Positions 9,603 to 18,699 of a stretch of 64,000 bases of DNA are shown here, piece by piece. The translations under genes were made by a program, and so were the position numbers. This stretch comes from an uncultured Chlorobiaceae bacterium. Lineage in GTDB: Bacteria; Bacteroidota; Chlorobiia; Chlorobiales; Chlorobiaceae. Each line of letters starts with the position of its first letter. Position 1 is the stretch's first letter. The notes beneath the pieces are model-generated. The model worked only from the letters and a program-made list of their open reading frames with translations. It made no database searches and was not told where the DNA came from. The stretch lies in contig CAIYPU010000079.1 of the NCBI GenBank assembly GCA_903928225.1, positions 1 through 64,000 on the forward strand. The letters are read 5' to 3'.

Positions 9603-10850
9603 ATGCAAAGGATAACAGTTGATAACCCGGGACAAAAAACGATGATAAACAATCCGATGAAGCTGCAGATCACCGATAAGGGCCACTGGCGTAAAAACCA
9701 CCCCGAGGAAGGCTGTATAAAACATATAAACGTCATTAACGGCAACATTATCCATTACTGGTTTGAAACCGATCAGGATATCATCCTCAACTCGGTCGAC
9801 AACGACCTTCTGGAAACGGTCCTGAACGAAACAGGCCTCCACCTCAAGCCGTTCAATGTCATCATGGATCTGTCAAGTGTCCGTGAAATCACGTGCAACT
9901 ACAAACATTCAATCGCAAACCTCCTCTACAACTGGAAACCGCCGCTTAGAACCGTAGGCCTCTTCAATGTCGGCAGATCGCTGCGCATCCTCGTCGAATC
10001 CCTTGCTGCCGTCGTCCCCCAGAACATGCAGTTCATCCTGGCGGAATCCTATGAAGATGTCCTGGAAAAGGTGATTTCCGGCAGAAAAGATTTCAACATT
10101 CTCGAAAACAGAAACGAAGACGACCAGATTAAGCACCGTTTCCTCGAGTCAGCAGCAAAACTTACCTGGCTGAACATGCTCGAGGAACCAGTTCCCGTGC
10201 CGCCACTGGAGAATAAATACTATCCCTATTTCAGGTTGCTCGAAGAGATCCGAAGTGACCTTGTCACAAAGGAAGGTGAAAAGAAAAAAGAATACCTGGA
10301 GGTAAAAAAAGAGTTTGAATGCCGGATTGCCCACATGAACATCAAAATGAACGCACAGGGGGAACTGAACAAGAAAACCACCCAGCAGCAGGAAAAGGAG
10401 ATCCTGGAACTGAAATCCGTCATTACCTGCCATGAAACCGAACTGTCGAGATTGTCCCGCTCCTTTACCGAAAAGATGACCGCTTTGCGGAAACTGCTCG
10501 AACACATTCAGAGTATCGACATCGAAACACGGCAGAAAAAGAAAATGCTCGGTCTCTGCCAGAGCCTTCTTGAAACCGAAGAAATCGAAATAAACCTGCA
10601 GAACGGTTTGTCGGAACCGGAATCCGCATTCATCCTCGCTCTTCAGAACAGGCACCCGAACCTCAACCAGCGCGAACTGAAAATAAGCATGCTGGTCCGG
10701 AAGAATTACGATACCGAAGAGATCGGCCGTTCCCTCGGCATAACGAAAAGAGGAATGGAGAGCATCCGCTACCGCCTGCATAAAAAACTCGGGCTTGGAA
10801 AGCACCAGTCGATCAAAGCTTACCTCTCTCGCTTCAACCTTGCTGACTGA
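9603..10850 (+). CDS. LuxR-type HTH regulator with coiled coil and N-terminal sensor module
   Basis: A soluble protein of about 415 residues. Residues about 30-160 form an alpha/beta module that looks related to the N-terminus of the hybrid kinase at 5652-7679. A long coiled coil follows (about 220-320, many K, E and Q). The C-terminus is a LuxR/GerE-like helix-turn-helix (LNQRELKISMLVRKNYDTEE, then IGRSLGITKRGMESIRYRL, ending HKKLGL). The layout is that of Bacteroidota/Chlorobiota LuxR-like regulators. The ATG at 9603 is chosen; a TTG at 9597 or ATG at 9642 is possible. Signal and targets are unknown; its proximity to the kinase suggests, but does not show, a shared pathway. Confidence 0.8.
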   Translation: MQRITVDNPGQKTMINNPMKLQITDKGHWRKNHPEEGCIKHINVINGNIIHYWFETDQDIILNSVDNDLLETVLNETGLHLKPFNVIMDLSSVREITCNYKHSIANLLYNWKPPLRTVGLFNVGRSLRILVESLAAVVPQNMQFILAESYEDVLEKVISGRKDFNILENRNEDDQIKHRFLESAAKLTWLNMLEEPVPVPPLENKYYPYFRLLEEIRSDLVTKEGEKKKEYLEVKKEFECRIAHMNIKMNAQGELNKKTTQQQEKEILELKSVITCHETELSRLSRSFTEKMTALRKLLEHIQSIDIETRQKKKMLGLCQSLLETEEIEINLQNGLSEPESAFILALQNRHPNLNQRELKISMLVRKNYDTEEIGRSLGITKRGMESIRYRLHKKLGLGKHQSIKAYLSRFNLAD

Positions 10851-10995
10851 AGTTTTCCCCCGATTTCCGCGATATTCAGGGGAGTAAGGCAGGATTCATG
10901 AAAAGTGTCGCCTCCCCTCATGGTACCGGGACCTCAATTCCCCGCATTGTGTTATATTGTTCCAGGCAGTTACAAAGATTTAAATCCCTGAAACC

Positions 10996-11460
10996 ATGTT
11001 AGCCAGAATCCAGACGCTTTACCTCTTCCTTGCCGCACTTTTGGCCGCGTCAAGCATGTTTCTCCCATTCTGGAGCTTCAGCTCGGACCACCTTTTCATT
11101 GTTTCCGACTTCGGTGCATCGCAGATCGCCGATATAACCTACACGGTATCGTGCTTCGCCGGAACCGTTTTTTCTCCGCTTACTGCACTCATGGCCCTGA
11201 TTGCGGTCTTCCAGTTCAAAAACCGTGCTCTCCAGACAAGGCTTATCATTGCCGCAATAGTGTTTTTCGTACTCGACTTTTTCTCGGGACTGGCGGCTGC
11301 GCACTTCATGAACCAGCATTTCCTCGCACTTGGAACAGTCGTCAGCCACAGTCCGGGAGCAGGGCTCTATTCGATGCTTCCCGAACCGGTGCTGCTTTTC
11401 CTCGGCATCAGAGGAGTCAAAGAGGATGAAAAAATCGCAAACGCCTACAAAAGGCTGTAA
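10996..11460 (+). CDS. DUF4293 family membrane protein
   Basis: A 154-residue integral membrane protein with about four hydrophobic segments (around residues 8-20, 48-70, 83-105 and 125-140). It begins with MLARIQTLYLFLAA, close to the IQTLYLLLA opening of the DUF4293 family found in Bacteroidota and Chlorobiota, and ends with the charged VKEDEKIANAYKRL tail typical of it. Function is unknown. It ends 2 bp before the pdxA start, so it is probably in one transcript with pdxA and ftsE. Confidence 0.8.
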   Translation: MLARIQTLYLFLAALLAASSMFLPFWSFSSDHLFIVSDFGASQIADITYTVSCFAGTVFSPLTALMALIAVFQFKNRALQTRLIIAAIVFFVLDFFSGLAAAHFMNQHFLALGTVVSHSPGAGLYSMLPEPVLLFLGIRGVKEDEKIANAYKRL

Positions 11461-11462
11461 CC

Positions 11463-12476
11463 ATGCGCATCGTCTGGACGACGGGTGATCCCAACGGTAT
11501 CGGGCCGGAAATCATCCTGAAAACTTTCCGTAAACTGCAAGGCTCAGGTCATTCGTTTCTTGTCGCAGGCTCCTGCTCGGTCATGGAATATTACAGCCAC
11601 AAGCTGGGTATATCCGTAAAGCTGAAATGCCTGGCCGACGCCGCGATGCTCCCTCACACTGCCGGATTCGGAGAAGGGGTCCTGCCGGTACTCAGTATCG
11701 GCGAACCCGAAACGGTAGAACCTGGCAACCTTTCGGCAGATGCAGGCCGTATAGCCATGGAATCGCTCAGGGCGGCAGCCGAACTCTGTGATATCGGGAT
11801 TTGCGATGCGCTCGTGACCGCCCCCCTGAACAAAGAAGCGATAGGTCTTGCCGGTTACCGTGAAACCGGGCATACCGGGTTCCTCGGAACGATGTTCGGG
11901 GTCCCTTCGCCCTGCATGATGTTCGCGGACAATGCTTCCGGGCTGAAAGTAGCCCTCGCGACCATCCATGAACCGATCGAACGGGTCCCCTCCCTGTTGA
12001 GAACAATGGACCTGGACCACTTCCTGAGCGATCTTGCCGATTCATTGCAGATGGATTTCCTGATGGCCTCGCCACGCATCGCGCTGCTCGGCCTCAATCC
12101 CCATGCCTCTGACGGCGGCGTCATGGGCAGCGAAGAACGGGAAATACTGTCGCCATGCATCAACCGCCTCTCATCCCGTCTCAGGATCGAAGGTCCTTTT
12201 GCCGCCGACGGGTTTTTCGGTTCGGGTAATTACCGGAACTTCGATATCATCGTGGCGATGTACCACGACCAGGGCCTCCTGCCGTTCAAACTGCTTGCCT
12301 TCGATACGGGGGTCAACGTCACGCTCGGCCTGCCCATCGTACGGACATCACCCGACCACGGAACAAGTTTCGATATCGCGGGCAAGGGGGTCGCATCGGA
12401 GAGGAGCTTTCTCGAAGCAACGCATCTTGCGATCACGATCGCGGAAAACAGAACACAAACAATCCTCCATCAATGA
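11463..12476 (+). CDS. pdxA: 4-hydroxythreonine-4-phosphate dehydrogenase
   Basis: Oxidises 4-phosphooxy-threonine with NAD(P)+ in the DXP-dependent route to pyridoxal phosphate. The 337-residue sequence carries the TTGDPNGIGPEI opening, TAPLNKEAI, RETGHTGFLG and the metal-site motif MYHDQGLLPFK. Length is normal for the family. The start lies 2 bp after the DUF4293 stop. The stop overlaps the ftsE start by 4 bp (ATGA), indicating translational coupling with ftsE. Confidence 0.96.
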   Translation: MRIVWTTGDPNGIGPEIILKTFRKLQGSGHSFLVAGSCSVMEYYSHKLGISVKLKCLADAAMLPHTAGFGEGVLPVLSIGEPETVEPGNLSADAGRIAMESLRAAAELCDIGICDALVTAPLNKEAIGLAGYRETGHTGFLGTMFGVPSPCMMFADNASGLKVALATIHEPIERVPSLLRTMDLDHFLSDLADSLQMDFLMASPRIALLGLNPHASDGGVMGSEEREILSPCINRLSSRLRIEGPFAADGFFGSGNYRNFDIIVAMYHDQGLLPFKLLAFDTGVNVTLGLPIVRTSPDHGTSFDIAGKGVASERSFLEATHLAITIAENRTQTILHQ

Positions 12477-13171
12477 TCTCATTCATCGACGTCGATATCG
12501 AGCTCCAGAACAGACCCATACTGAAAAACCTGAACTTCAGCATCCAGCCGGGCGAGCTTGTCTACCTTGTTGGAAAAAGCGGAACCGGCAAGACGACGCT
12601 GTTCAGGTCGCTCTACATGGATGTCAAGCCGAAGAAAGGGGAAATACACATCGCCGGTTACAGTTCACGGACCATCAGGAAAAGGGAAATACCGATGCTC
12701 CGCAGGAAACTCGGTATCGTTTTCCAGGATTTCAGGCTGATGGAGGACCGGAACGTCTATGAGAACCTCGCGTTTGTCCTGATGGTGACCGGAACGGCGG
12801 AGAACCTCATCGAAGGCAAGGTGCGCCATGCGCTCTCGAGCGTCGGGCTGGAGCATGCGGCAGGCCAGATGCCCCGCTGCCTCTCCGGCGGCGAACAGCA
12901 GAGGGTCTCGATCGCCAGGGCGATTGTCCGGGAACCCGTTATCGTCATAGCCGACGAACCGACAGGAAACCTCGATCCCGATACCTCGATAGAGATCCTC
13001 GAGTACCTGAAGCGGATCAACCGGCAGGGCATCACCGTGCTCATCGGAACGCACGATTACGAACTGGTCCGCCACTCCCCTTCCAGGACCCTGCGGATAT
13101 CGAACTTCACCGTCGCCGAAACCACCATGGAGCCGTCGGCCACCGGTTTCAGGCCCGCCGCACAAAGCTGA
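12473..13171 (+). CDS. ftsE: FtsE-like ABC transporter ATP-binding protein
   Basis: A 232-residue ABC ATPase with Walker A GKSGTGKT (residues 34-41), signature LSGGEQQR, Walker B VIVIADEPTG and H-loop GTHDYEL. Closest by pattern to FtsE, which with FtsX recruits and activates septal murein hydrolases. No ftsX is adjacent, so LolD/MacB-type ATPases remain possible. An EnvC-like protein, the classic partner of FtsEX, is encoded at 33604-35067. It is coupled to pdxA by a 4-bp overlap and ends 7 bp before a strong terminator. Confidence 0.82.
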   Translation: MISFIDVDIELQNRPILKNLNFSIQPGELVYLVGKSGTGKTTLFRSLYMDVKPKKGEIHIAGYSSRTIRKREIPMLRRKLGIVFQDFRLMEDRNVYENLAFVLMVTGTAENLIEGKVRHALSSVGLEHAAGQMPRCLSGGEQQRVSIARAIVREPVIVIADEPTGNLDPDTSIEILEYLKRINRQGITVLIGTHDYELVRHSPSRTLRISNFTVAETTMEPSATGFRPAAQS

Positions 13172-13177
13172 TCATGC

Positions 13178-13222
13178 AAAAAAAGGGCCCTTGAACCGAA
13201 TATAATTCAAGGGCCTTTTTTA
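13178..13222. terminator. Bidirectional intrinsic terminator after ftsE
   Basis: Stem of 10 bp, arms 13186-13195 (GGCCCTTGAA) and 13206-13215, preceded by a run of seven A and followed by six T. This symmetric form can act in both directions and terminates the ftsE transcript. Confidence 0.9.
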
Positions 13223-13302
13223 TGACATCGCAAGCAATGCAGTCCGATCAGACCGACAATATCAAAACCGGAATCCCGGCTTGTCGGGACAACGATGCTT
13301 TC

Positions 13303-13465
13303 GAACCGCGCAACAGAAGGAAAGTATCCGTTTTTTTCTGTCGTGAGCGGTTCGAGGGCAAGGCGGACGGAGCGGAGAAACCGGAATGTACTCGAAGTAC
13401 ATGAGGATTTCGAGCACCGCCCAACGCAGCAATCAAACCGCGCAACAGGAAAAAAACTGATACTT
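13303..13465. repeat. Dispersed intergenic element, copy 1
   Basis: Core about 13341-13431 begins GTCGTGAG, runs through CAAGGCGGACGGAGCGGAGA and ends CCAACGCAGCAAT. About 85 % of it recurs at 55270-55363. The core is flanked by locus-specific inverted arms 13322-13340 (AAGTATCCGTTTTTTTCTG) and 13446-13465, with one mismatch and one bulge. A 12-bp direct repeat ACCGCGCAACAG (13305-13316 and 13437-13448) also brackets the core. No coding capacity is evident. It lies between the convergent ftsE and nrdJ genes. Confidence 0.75.
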
Positions 13466-16400
13466 CACGAGCATCCGGTGGTCATCCCGCAATCCTCGCA
13501 CACCTTGCAGGTCCCGTTCTGCTTGACGCGCATCGAACCGCAGTTTTCGCACTGCTCACCGGTATAACCCTGGACTTTGGCCTGGTAGACCTGGCTTTTG
13601 CGCGCCGCCGAAAGTCCAGGCTGGTCGTGCGCCACAATCTCGGGCTCGAACAGTTCCGCCTGGGCCGGCGAAACCCCGTTCGTTTTCAGTTTTGTGTCGC
13701 TGTCGGGTTCCACCACTTCATCAACCGCTTTCACATGGACGAAATCCTTGCGGCCGAGGTAATCGTACCCGATCGAACGGAAAACGTAATCGAGGATGGA
13801 GGTGGAATTCTTGATGACATTATGTCCCTGGACTGCGCCTGCAGGCTCGAACCTCGTGAAGGTGAAGCTGTCGACAAGCTCTTCCAGCGGCATGCCGTAC
13901 TGAAGCGCCTTCGAAGCAAGCACGGCGAAACAGTTGAGCAGGCCCTTGAATGATGCACCCTCCTTGTACATGTCGATGAAGACTTCACCAAGCGTGCCGT
14001 CCTCGTATTCGCCCGTGCGAAGGAACACCTTGTGGCCTCCGACATATGCCTCACGGATGTAGCCTTTGCGGCGTTTTGGAAGGTGCCTGCGTTCCGAACG
14101 GTGGTAGACCCGCTCGACAATGCGTTCCTGGACCTCTTTCGGTCCTCTGGTTTCATCGAGGGTTTCCTCGTTGCCGAGCATGACGACTTCGTCGAGGTCC
14201 TGATAGCTCGAAATGTTGAGCGGCTGCGAAAGCTTTGAGCCATCGCGATAGATCGTGATCGCCTTGACCATATGCTGCCATGCGGACTGGTAGACCTCTC
14301 CGATTTCGCTGGTGGTAGCCGTTCCCGGCATATTGACGGTCTTTGATATCGCCCCGGAGATGAACGGCTGCACGGCTGACATCATGCGGACATGGGCCAT
14401 GTGCCCGATGTACCGTTTCCCTTTCTTGCCGCACCTGCTGGCGCAGTCGAACACCGAAAGGTCGCCGAGCCTGAGGTGCGGAGCACCTTCGATGGTCATC
14501 GTGCCGCAGACGTAGTCGTTGGCAGCTTCGGCATCTTCCGCTGTCGCCCCGAGCGCCTGCAGCATGTCGAAATCCGGGTCGTTGAGCTGCTGATCGCTGA
14601 ACCCGAGCGAATTGCAGAACTCCTCGCCCAGGATCCATTTGTTGAAGGCGAACCTGATATCGAATACCGTCTCGAGCTGCGATTCGACAGCTTCGATCTT
14701 GTCGTCGGTGAAGCCGCGCGATTTGAGCCACTGCCGGTTGATGGCGGGCGAACCGGCGAGGGTACCGTGCCCTTTGCAGTAATGCTCTATATCGTCGATC
14801 TGGAATGTGTTGTAGCCGAGCCGTTCGAGCGCCTTGTGTACCGATTGGTTGACGATCTTGAAATAGCCGCCGCCGGCAAGTTTCTTGAACTTCACGATGG
14901 CGAACTCGGGCTCGATGCCGGTAGTATCGCAGTCCATGACGAGGCCGATGGTGCCGGTTGGAGCTATGACGCTGACCTGAGCGTTTCGGTAACCGTAGAT
15001 TTCGCCCTGTTCGAGCGCCTGGTCCCAGACCTGGCCCGCAGCTTCGAATAGTTCACGGGGACAGTATTCAGAATCGATGCCGCGCGGTTTGACCGTCAAC
15101 CCTTCGTACTCCTCTTCGGAAATATTGTGCGCGGCACGGCGGTGGTTGCGGATGACCCTGAGCATGTCGTCAGCATTTGACTTGTAGCCGTCGAACGGAG
15201 CGAGGTCGCGGGCCATTTCGGCGGAGGTCACATAAGCCTGGCCGGTCATGATCGAGGCAATCGCCCCGGAGAGGGCAAGCGCCTTTGGCGAATCGTAGGG
15301 AATGCCGAGCACCATCAGCACGGTGCCGAGGTTGGCGAACCCGAGGCCGAGTGTCCGGTACTCGTAGCTCAGGCGGGCGATATCCTTTGAGGGGAAATGG
15401 GCCATCAGCACGGAAATCTCGAGCACGATCGTCCAGAGGCTCGACGCGTGGCGCAGGTCATGGATTTTCACCCTGCCGGTCGCCTCGTCGATAAAATGAA
15501 TCAGGTTGAGGCTCGCCAGGTTGCACGCCGTATCGTCGAGGAACATGTACTCGGAGCACGGATTGCTTGCATTGATGCGGCCGCTTTTCGGGCAGGTATG
15601 CCATTCGTTGATGGTGCTGTCGAACTGCAGGCCCGGATCGGCGCATTTCCATGCGCTCATGACGATCTTTTCCCACAGGTCACGGGCCCGGACGGCCTTT
15701 GCAATCTTCCCGGTGATACGCTCGCGGAGATTCCAGAGGTCGTCGTTCTCGACGGCTTTCATGAACTCGTTGGTCACGCGGACGGTATTGTTCGAATTCT
15801 GTCCGCCGACCGTCTGGTAGGCTTCGGACTCGTAATTCGAATTGTACTCATCGAAATTGAGCGTCGTGTATCCCTGCTCGACAAGGGCGAGCACCCTCAC
15901 GATATAACTCATCGGGACCGCCCTGCTCAACGCGTTCTGGATAAGCTTCTGCAGTTTCGGGTTCTCCTTGCGGTCGGCGCCGTTCGCGAGGGCTTCTTCC
16001 ATGATGGCCTGCAGGAAGCGGGAACATATCCTCGACCCGGCGACAAGCGAAGCGACCTTGTCTTCCTCGCGGGCTTTCCACTCGACGAATTTTTCTACAT
16101 CGGGATGGTCGATGTCGATAATCACCATCTTGGCCGCACGGCGTGTCGTTCCGCCGGACTTGATCGCGCCTGCCGCCGAATCGAATATCTTGAGGAAGCT
16201 CATCAGGCCCGAGGAACTGCCGCCGCCGCTGAGCTTTTCACCGGCTGACCGGAGGTTCGAATAGTTCGTGCCCGAACCGCTGCCGAACTTGAACACGCGA
16301 GCCTCGCGGATGGCGAGATCGAAAATCCCCCCTTCGTTGACCAGATCGTCCTTGATCGACTGGATAAAGCAGGCATGGGCCTGTGGACGGCTGTAGGCGT

Positions 16401-16917
16401 CTTCGGATTCCTTCACTTCCCTGGTGAGAGGATCGACATGGTAATGGCCCTGAGCAGGACCGGTAATGCCATAGGCAAAATTGAGGCCCGTATTGAACCA
16501 CTGAGGCGAATTCGGGGCACCCATCTGCCTGATGATCATGTAGGCGACTTCGTCGTAGAACGTCTGGGCATCCTCCGGGGTATCGAAATAGCCGTTCTTT
16601 TCTCCCCACTCCCTCCAGCAGCCGGCAAGACGGTGGACAACCTCCTTTATCGAACGCTCGCTCCCCGTTACCGGTTTTCCATCCTTGTCAAGAACCGGTT
16701 TGCCTTTTTCGTCGAACCGGGGAACTCCCGTTTTGCGGAAATATTTCTGGGCGAGGATGTCCGCTGCCACCTGCGACCAGTGTTTCGGCACTTCGATATC
16801 GGTCATTTCGAACACTTTCGAGCCGTCGGGATTGCGAAGCACCGAGCTCCTGGTCGTGTATTCGAAACGATCATAGACGTTCTCGCCGGCAACAGTGAAC
16901 AAACGGGAAATTTTCAT
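13465..16917 (-). CDS. nrdJ: Adenosylcobalamin-dependent (class II) ribonucleotide reductase
   Basis: Makes deoxyribonucleotides using a B12-generated thiyl radical, independent of oxygen. The 1150-residue protein shows the N-terminal ATP-cone-free opening, PQWFNTGL, the substrate-site Cys in HACFIQSIKDDL, the radical-site segment NPCSEYMFLDDTACNLASLN, and PTGTIGLVMDCDTTG. A TSCPD-type region follows, then a Cys-rich C-terminus (CENCG, CKVCEDCG, ending in GCS) that delivers reducing electrons. Length fits the large NrdJ form and no intein interrupts it. It is a single gene whose start ATG at 16917 begins MKISRLFTV. Confidence 0.96.
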   Translation of the reverse strand: MKISRLFTVAGENVYDRFEYTTRSSVLRNPDGSKVFEMTDIEVPKHWSQVAADILAQKYFRKTGVPRFDEKGKPVLDKDGKPVTGSERSIKEVVHRLAGCWREWGEKNGYFDTPEDAQTFYDEVAYMIIRQMGAPNSPQWFNTGLNFAYGITGPAQGHYHVDPLTREVKESEDAYSRPQAHACFIQSIKDDLVNEGGIFDLAIREARVFKFGSGSGTNYSNLRSAGEKLSGGGSSSGLMSFLKIFDSAAGAIKSGGTTRRAAKMVIIDIDHPDVEKFVEWKAREEDKVASLVAGSRICSRFLQAIMEEALANGADRKENPKLQKLIQNALSRAVPMSYIVRVLALVEQGYTTLNFDEYNSNYESEAYQTVGGQNSNNTVRVTNEFMKAVENDDLWNLRERITGKIAKAVRARDLWEKIVMSAWKCADPGLQFDSTINEWHTCPKSGRINASNPCSEYMFLDDTACNLASLNLIHFIDEATGRVKIHDLRHASSLWTIVLEISVLMAHFPSKDIARLSYEYRTLGLGFANLGTVLMVLGIPYDSPKALALSGAIASIMTGQAYVTSAEMARDLAPFDGYKSNADDMLRVIRNHRRAAHNISEEEYEGLTVKPRGIDSEYCPRELFEAAGQVWDQALEQGEIYGYRNAQVSVIAPTGTIGLVMDCDTTGIEPEFAIVKFKKLAGGGYFKIVNQSVHKALERLGYNTFQIDDIEHYCKGHGTLAGSPAINRQWLKSRGFTDDKIEAVESQLETVFDIRFAFNKWILGEEFCNSLGFSDQQLNDPDFDMLQALGATAEDAEAANDYVCGTMTIEGAPHLRLGDLSVFDCASRCGKKGKRYIGHMAHVRMMSAVQPFISGAISKTVNMPGTATTSEIGEVYQSAWQHMVKAITIYRDGSKLSQPLNISSYQDLDEVVMLGNEETLDETRGPKEVQERIVERVYHRSERRHLPKRRKGYIREAYVGGHKVFLRTGEYEDGTLGEVFIDMYKEGASFKGLLNCFAVLASKALQYGMPLEELVDSFTFTRFEPAGAVQGHNVIKNSTSILDYVFRSIGYDYLGRKDFVHVKAVDEVVEPDSDTKLKTNGVSPAQAELFEPEIVAHDQPGLSAARKSQVYQAKVQGYTGEQCENCGSMRVKQNGTCKVCEDCGMTTGCS

Positions 16918-17217
16918 GGGGCCTCAGAATTAGAAAATTTTATATAGTATTATTTTTTATGCACTTAACCGTACAACAAATAAAAAAGGAGGGCTTTGTA
17001 AGACATCGTGAAAGATAGAATTATTTATCGAAATTCTCACTTTTCGCAAGAAGGAAAGTAGGGGAAAACAAGTGCTGAGGACTGAGGACTGGGGATTGGG
17101 AATTGGGAATTGGGGGAAGAGTGGGATTTTTGTCACTGTTGTCCCTGCGGTCCTTTTTGTCCTTTTGCAGAGAGCCGGGTGCCAAGCCCTCAGCACTCAG
17201 TCCTCAGCACTCCCCTC
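16918..17217. repeat. Intergenic region with long inverted repeat and GGGAATT runs
   Basis: A 300-bp gap between nrdJ (start side) and pepD (stop side). A perfect 16-bp inverted repeat AGTGCTGAGGACTGAG (17071-17086) pairs with 17196-17211, 109 bp apart. Just inside the left arm are tandem GGACTG and GGGAATTG units (about 17078-17116). The low-complexity sequence resembles a dispersed non-coding repeat rather than a gene. The nrdJ promoter must lie at about 16920-17000, where the sequence is AT-rich. Confidence 0.6.
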
Positions 17218-18678
17218 CTACCCGACCGGGATGCACTCCAGTGTTTCGACGAGGAACTTCCAGAACCTGGCGACGGAACCGATATGGACTTTTTCCCCTG
17301 GTGAGTGGGGATGACGGATGGTGGGACCGAACGAGATCATGTCGAGCCGGGGATAGGCGGCGCCTATCAGGCCGCATTCAAGCCCTGCATGGACCGCGCT
17401 GACCCTTGCGTTTTCACCGAAGGTCTTTTCGTACACCTCCCGCATGGTTTTCAGGATTGACGAACCGCGGTCCGGCTTCCAGCCGGGATACCCTCCACTG
17501 AACGAGCATGAGGCCCCTGCCAGGTCGAAAAGGCACTGTATCGCGAGTTGCAGGTCGTCGCGCGAAGAGTCGACCGAACTTCTCAACAGGCATTCGATGG
17601 CAATCCCTCCCGGCCGTGATTTCACGATGGCCAGGTTGTTTGACGTTTCCACGAGCCCCTGCATGTCGGCGCTCATGCGCATCACCCCGTCAGGGCAGGC
17701 ATGCAGTGCCTTGAGCAGCCGTGAAAACGTGCTCTCATCGATAGCGGCATCAGGAAGCGCGGAAGGTGAAAGGTCGATGGTCAAACCGGGGTCTGCAGAG
17801 AAAAGCTCGTTTTTTTTTATCGTTTCCCCAAGCGACCTCACATCTTCGAGAAAAGCTTCGGTCTTTTCCCGAAGGACGGCGATATGGGCAAAGGCTTCCC
17901 TCGGAATGGCGTTGCGCAGGCTGCCGCCATCGATCGACGCGAGCCGGATGCCATGGCGCAGGTACGCCCGATGGAGCAGCCGGTTCATGACCTTGTTGGC
18001 ATTGCCTCTGCCGAGATTGATATCCATGCCGCTGTGCCCTCCTTTCAATCCCGTGACGGCTAACCTGAAACCCTGGTAACCATATGGAAGGGTTTCGGCA
18101 ACATAGGGGAAGAAAAAAGCGGCGTTCACCGCTCCGGCGCACCCGATAAACAGCTCCCCTTCGTCTTCGGAATCGAGGTTCATGAGGATATTGCCACGCA
18201 GAAAGCCCGGCTGAAGGCCCGACGCTCCGCTCATGCCGCTTTCCTCATCGACCGTCAGAAGGACCTCGATCGGGCCGTGCCGCAGATCTCCCGATTCAAG
18301 CACCGCAAGGGCCGCCGCAACGCCTATGCCATTGTCGGCCCCGAGGGTGGTTCCGTCAGCCCGGACCCATTCGCCGTCCACGATGGTTTCGATGGGGTCC
18401 CGGCAGAAATCATGGACCTTGCCGCTGTTTTTCTGGGGCACCATATCGAGATGGGCCTGGAGGACAACGCCCTGGCGATTTTCCATGCCGGGTGTCGCCG
18501 GTTTGCGGACAATGACGTTACCGGCATCGTCAACATGTGTTTCGAGCCCGAGTTTTTCCGAAAAATCCCGGATGAACTCCCGGACCTCGGCTTCCCTGCC
18601 CGACGGGCGGGGAATGCGGGCAAGGAAATGAAAATTCTTCCAGACGAGGGCGGGCTGCAGCTGAAGGATGGTCTCCAT
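17218..18678 (-). CDS. pepD: Aminoacyl-histidine dipeptidase (M20C, PepD-like)
   Basis: Cytoplasmic zinc dipeptidase of broad specificity (Xaa-His and others). The 486-residue sequence shows the M20 metal-site segments QAHLDMVPQK, GADNGIG and VDEESGMSGASG, and a late HxGLECG segment (VHAGLECGLIGA) typical of the M20C subfamily. Length is normal for PepD. It sits downstream of the pentapeptide-repeat gene on the same strand with a 21-bp gap and may be co-transcribed with it. Confidence 0.95.
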   Translation of the reverse strand: METILQLQPALVWKNFHFLARIPRPSGREAEVREFIRDFSEKLGLETHVDDAGNVIVRKPATPGMENRQGVVLQAHLDMVPQKNSGKVHDFCRDPIETIVDGEWVRADGTTLGADNGIGVAAALAVLESGDLRHGPIEVLLTVDEESGMSGASGLQPGFLRGNILMNLDSEDEGELFIGCAGAVNAAFFFPYVAETLPYGYQGFRLAVTGLKGGHSGMDINLGRGNANKVMNRLLHRAYLRHGIRLASIDGGSLRNAIPREAFAHIAVLREKTEAFLEDVRSLGETIKKNELFSADPGLTIDLSPSALPDAAIDESTFSRLLKALHACPDGVMRMSADMQGLVETSNNLAIVKSRPGGIAIECLLRSSVDSSRDDLQLAIQCLFDLAGASCSFSGGYPGWKPDRGSSILKTMREVYEKTFGENARVSAVHAGLECGLIGAAYPRLDMISFGPTIRHPHSPGEKVHIGSVARFWKFLVETLECIPVG

Positions 18679-18699
18679 GGCGTTAAAACGATTGAAAGG

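Noticed and set aside
13465-16917. Intein in nrdJ
   Set aside because: NrdJ genes often carry inteins, but active-site segments here are continuous and no Cys...HN-Cys/Ser splice motifs interrupt them.
16918-17070. Cobalamin riboswitch upstream of nrdJ
   Set aside because: Expected for a B12-dependent enzyme, but no B12-box or the GCCACTG-like core was found in the AT-rich leader.
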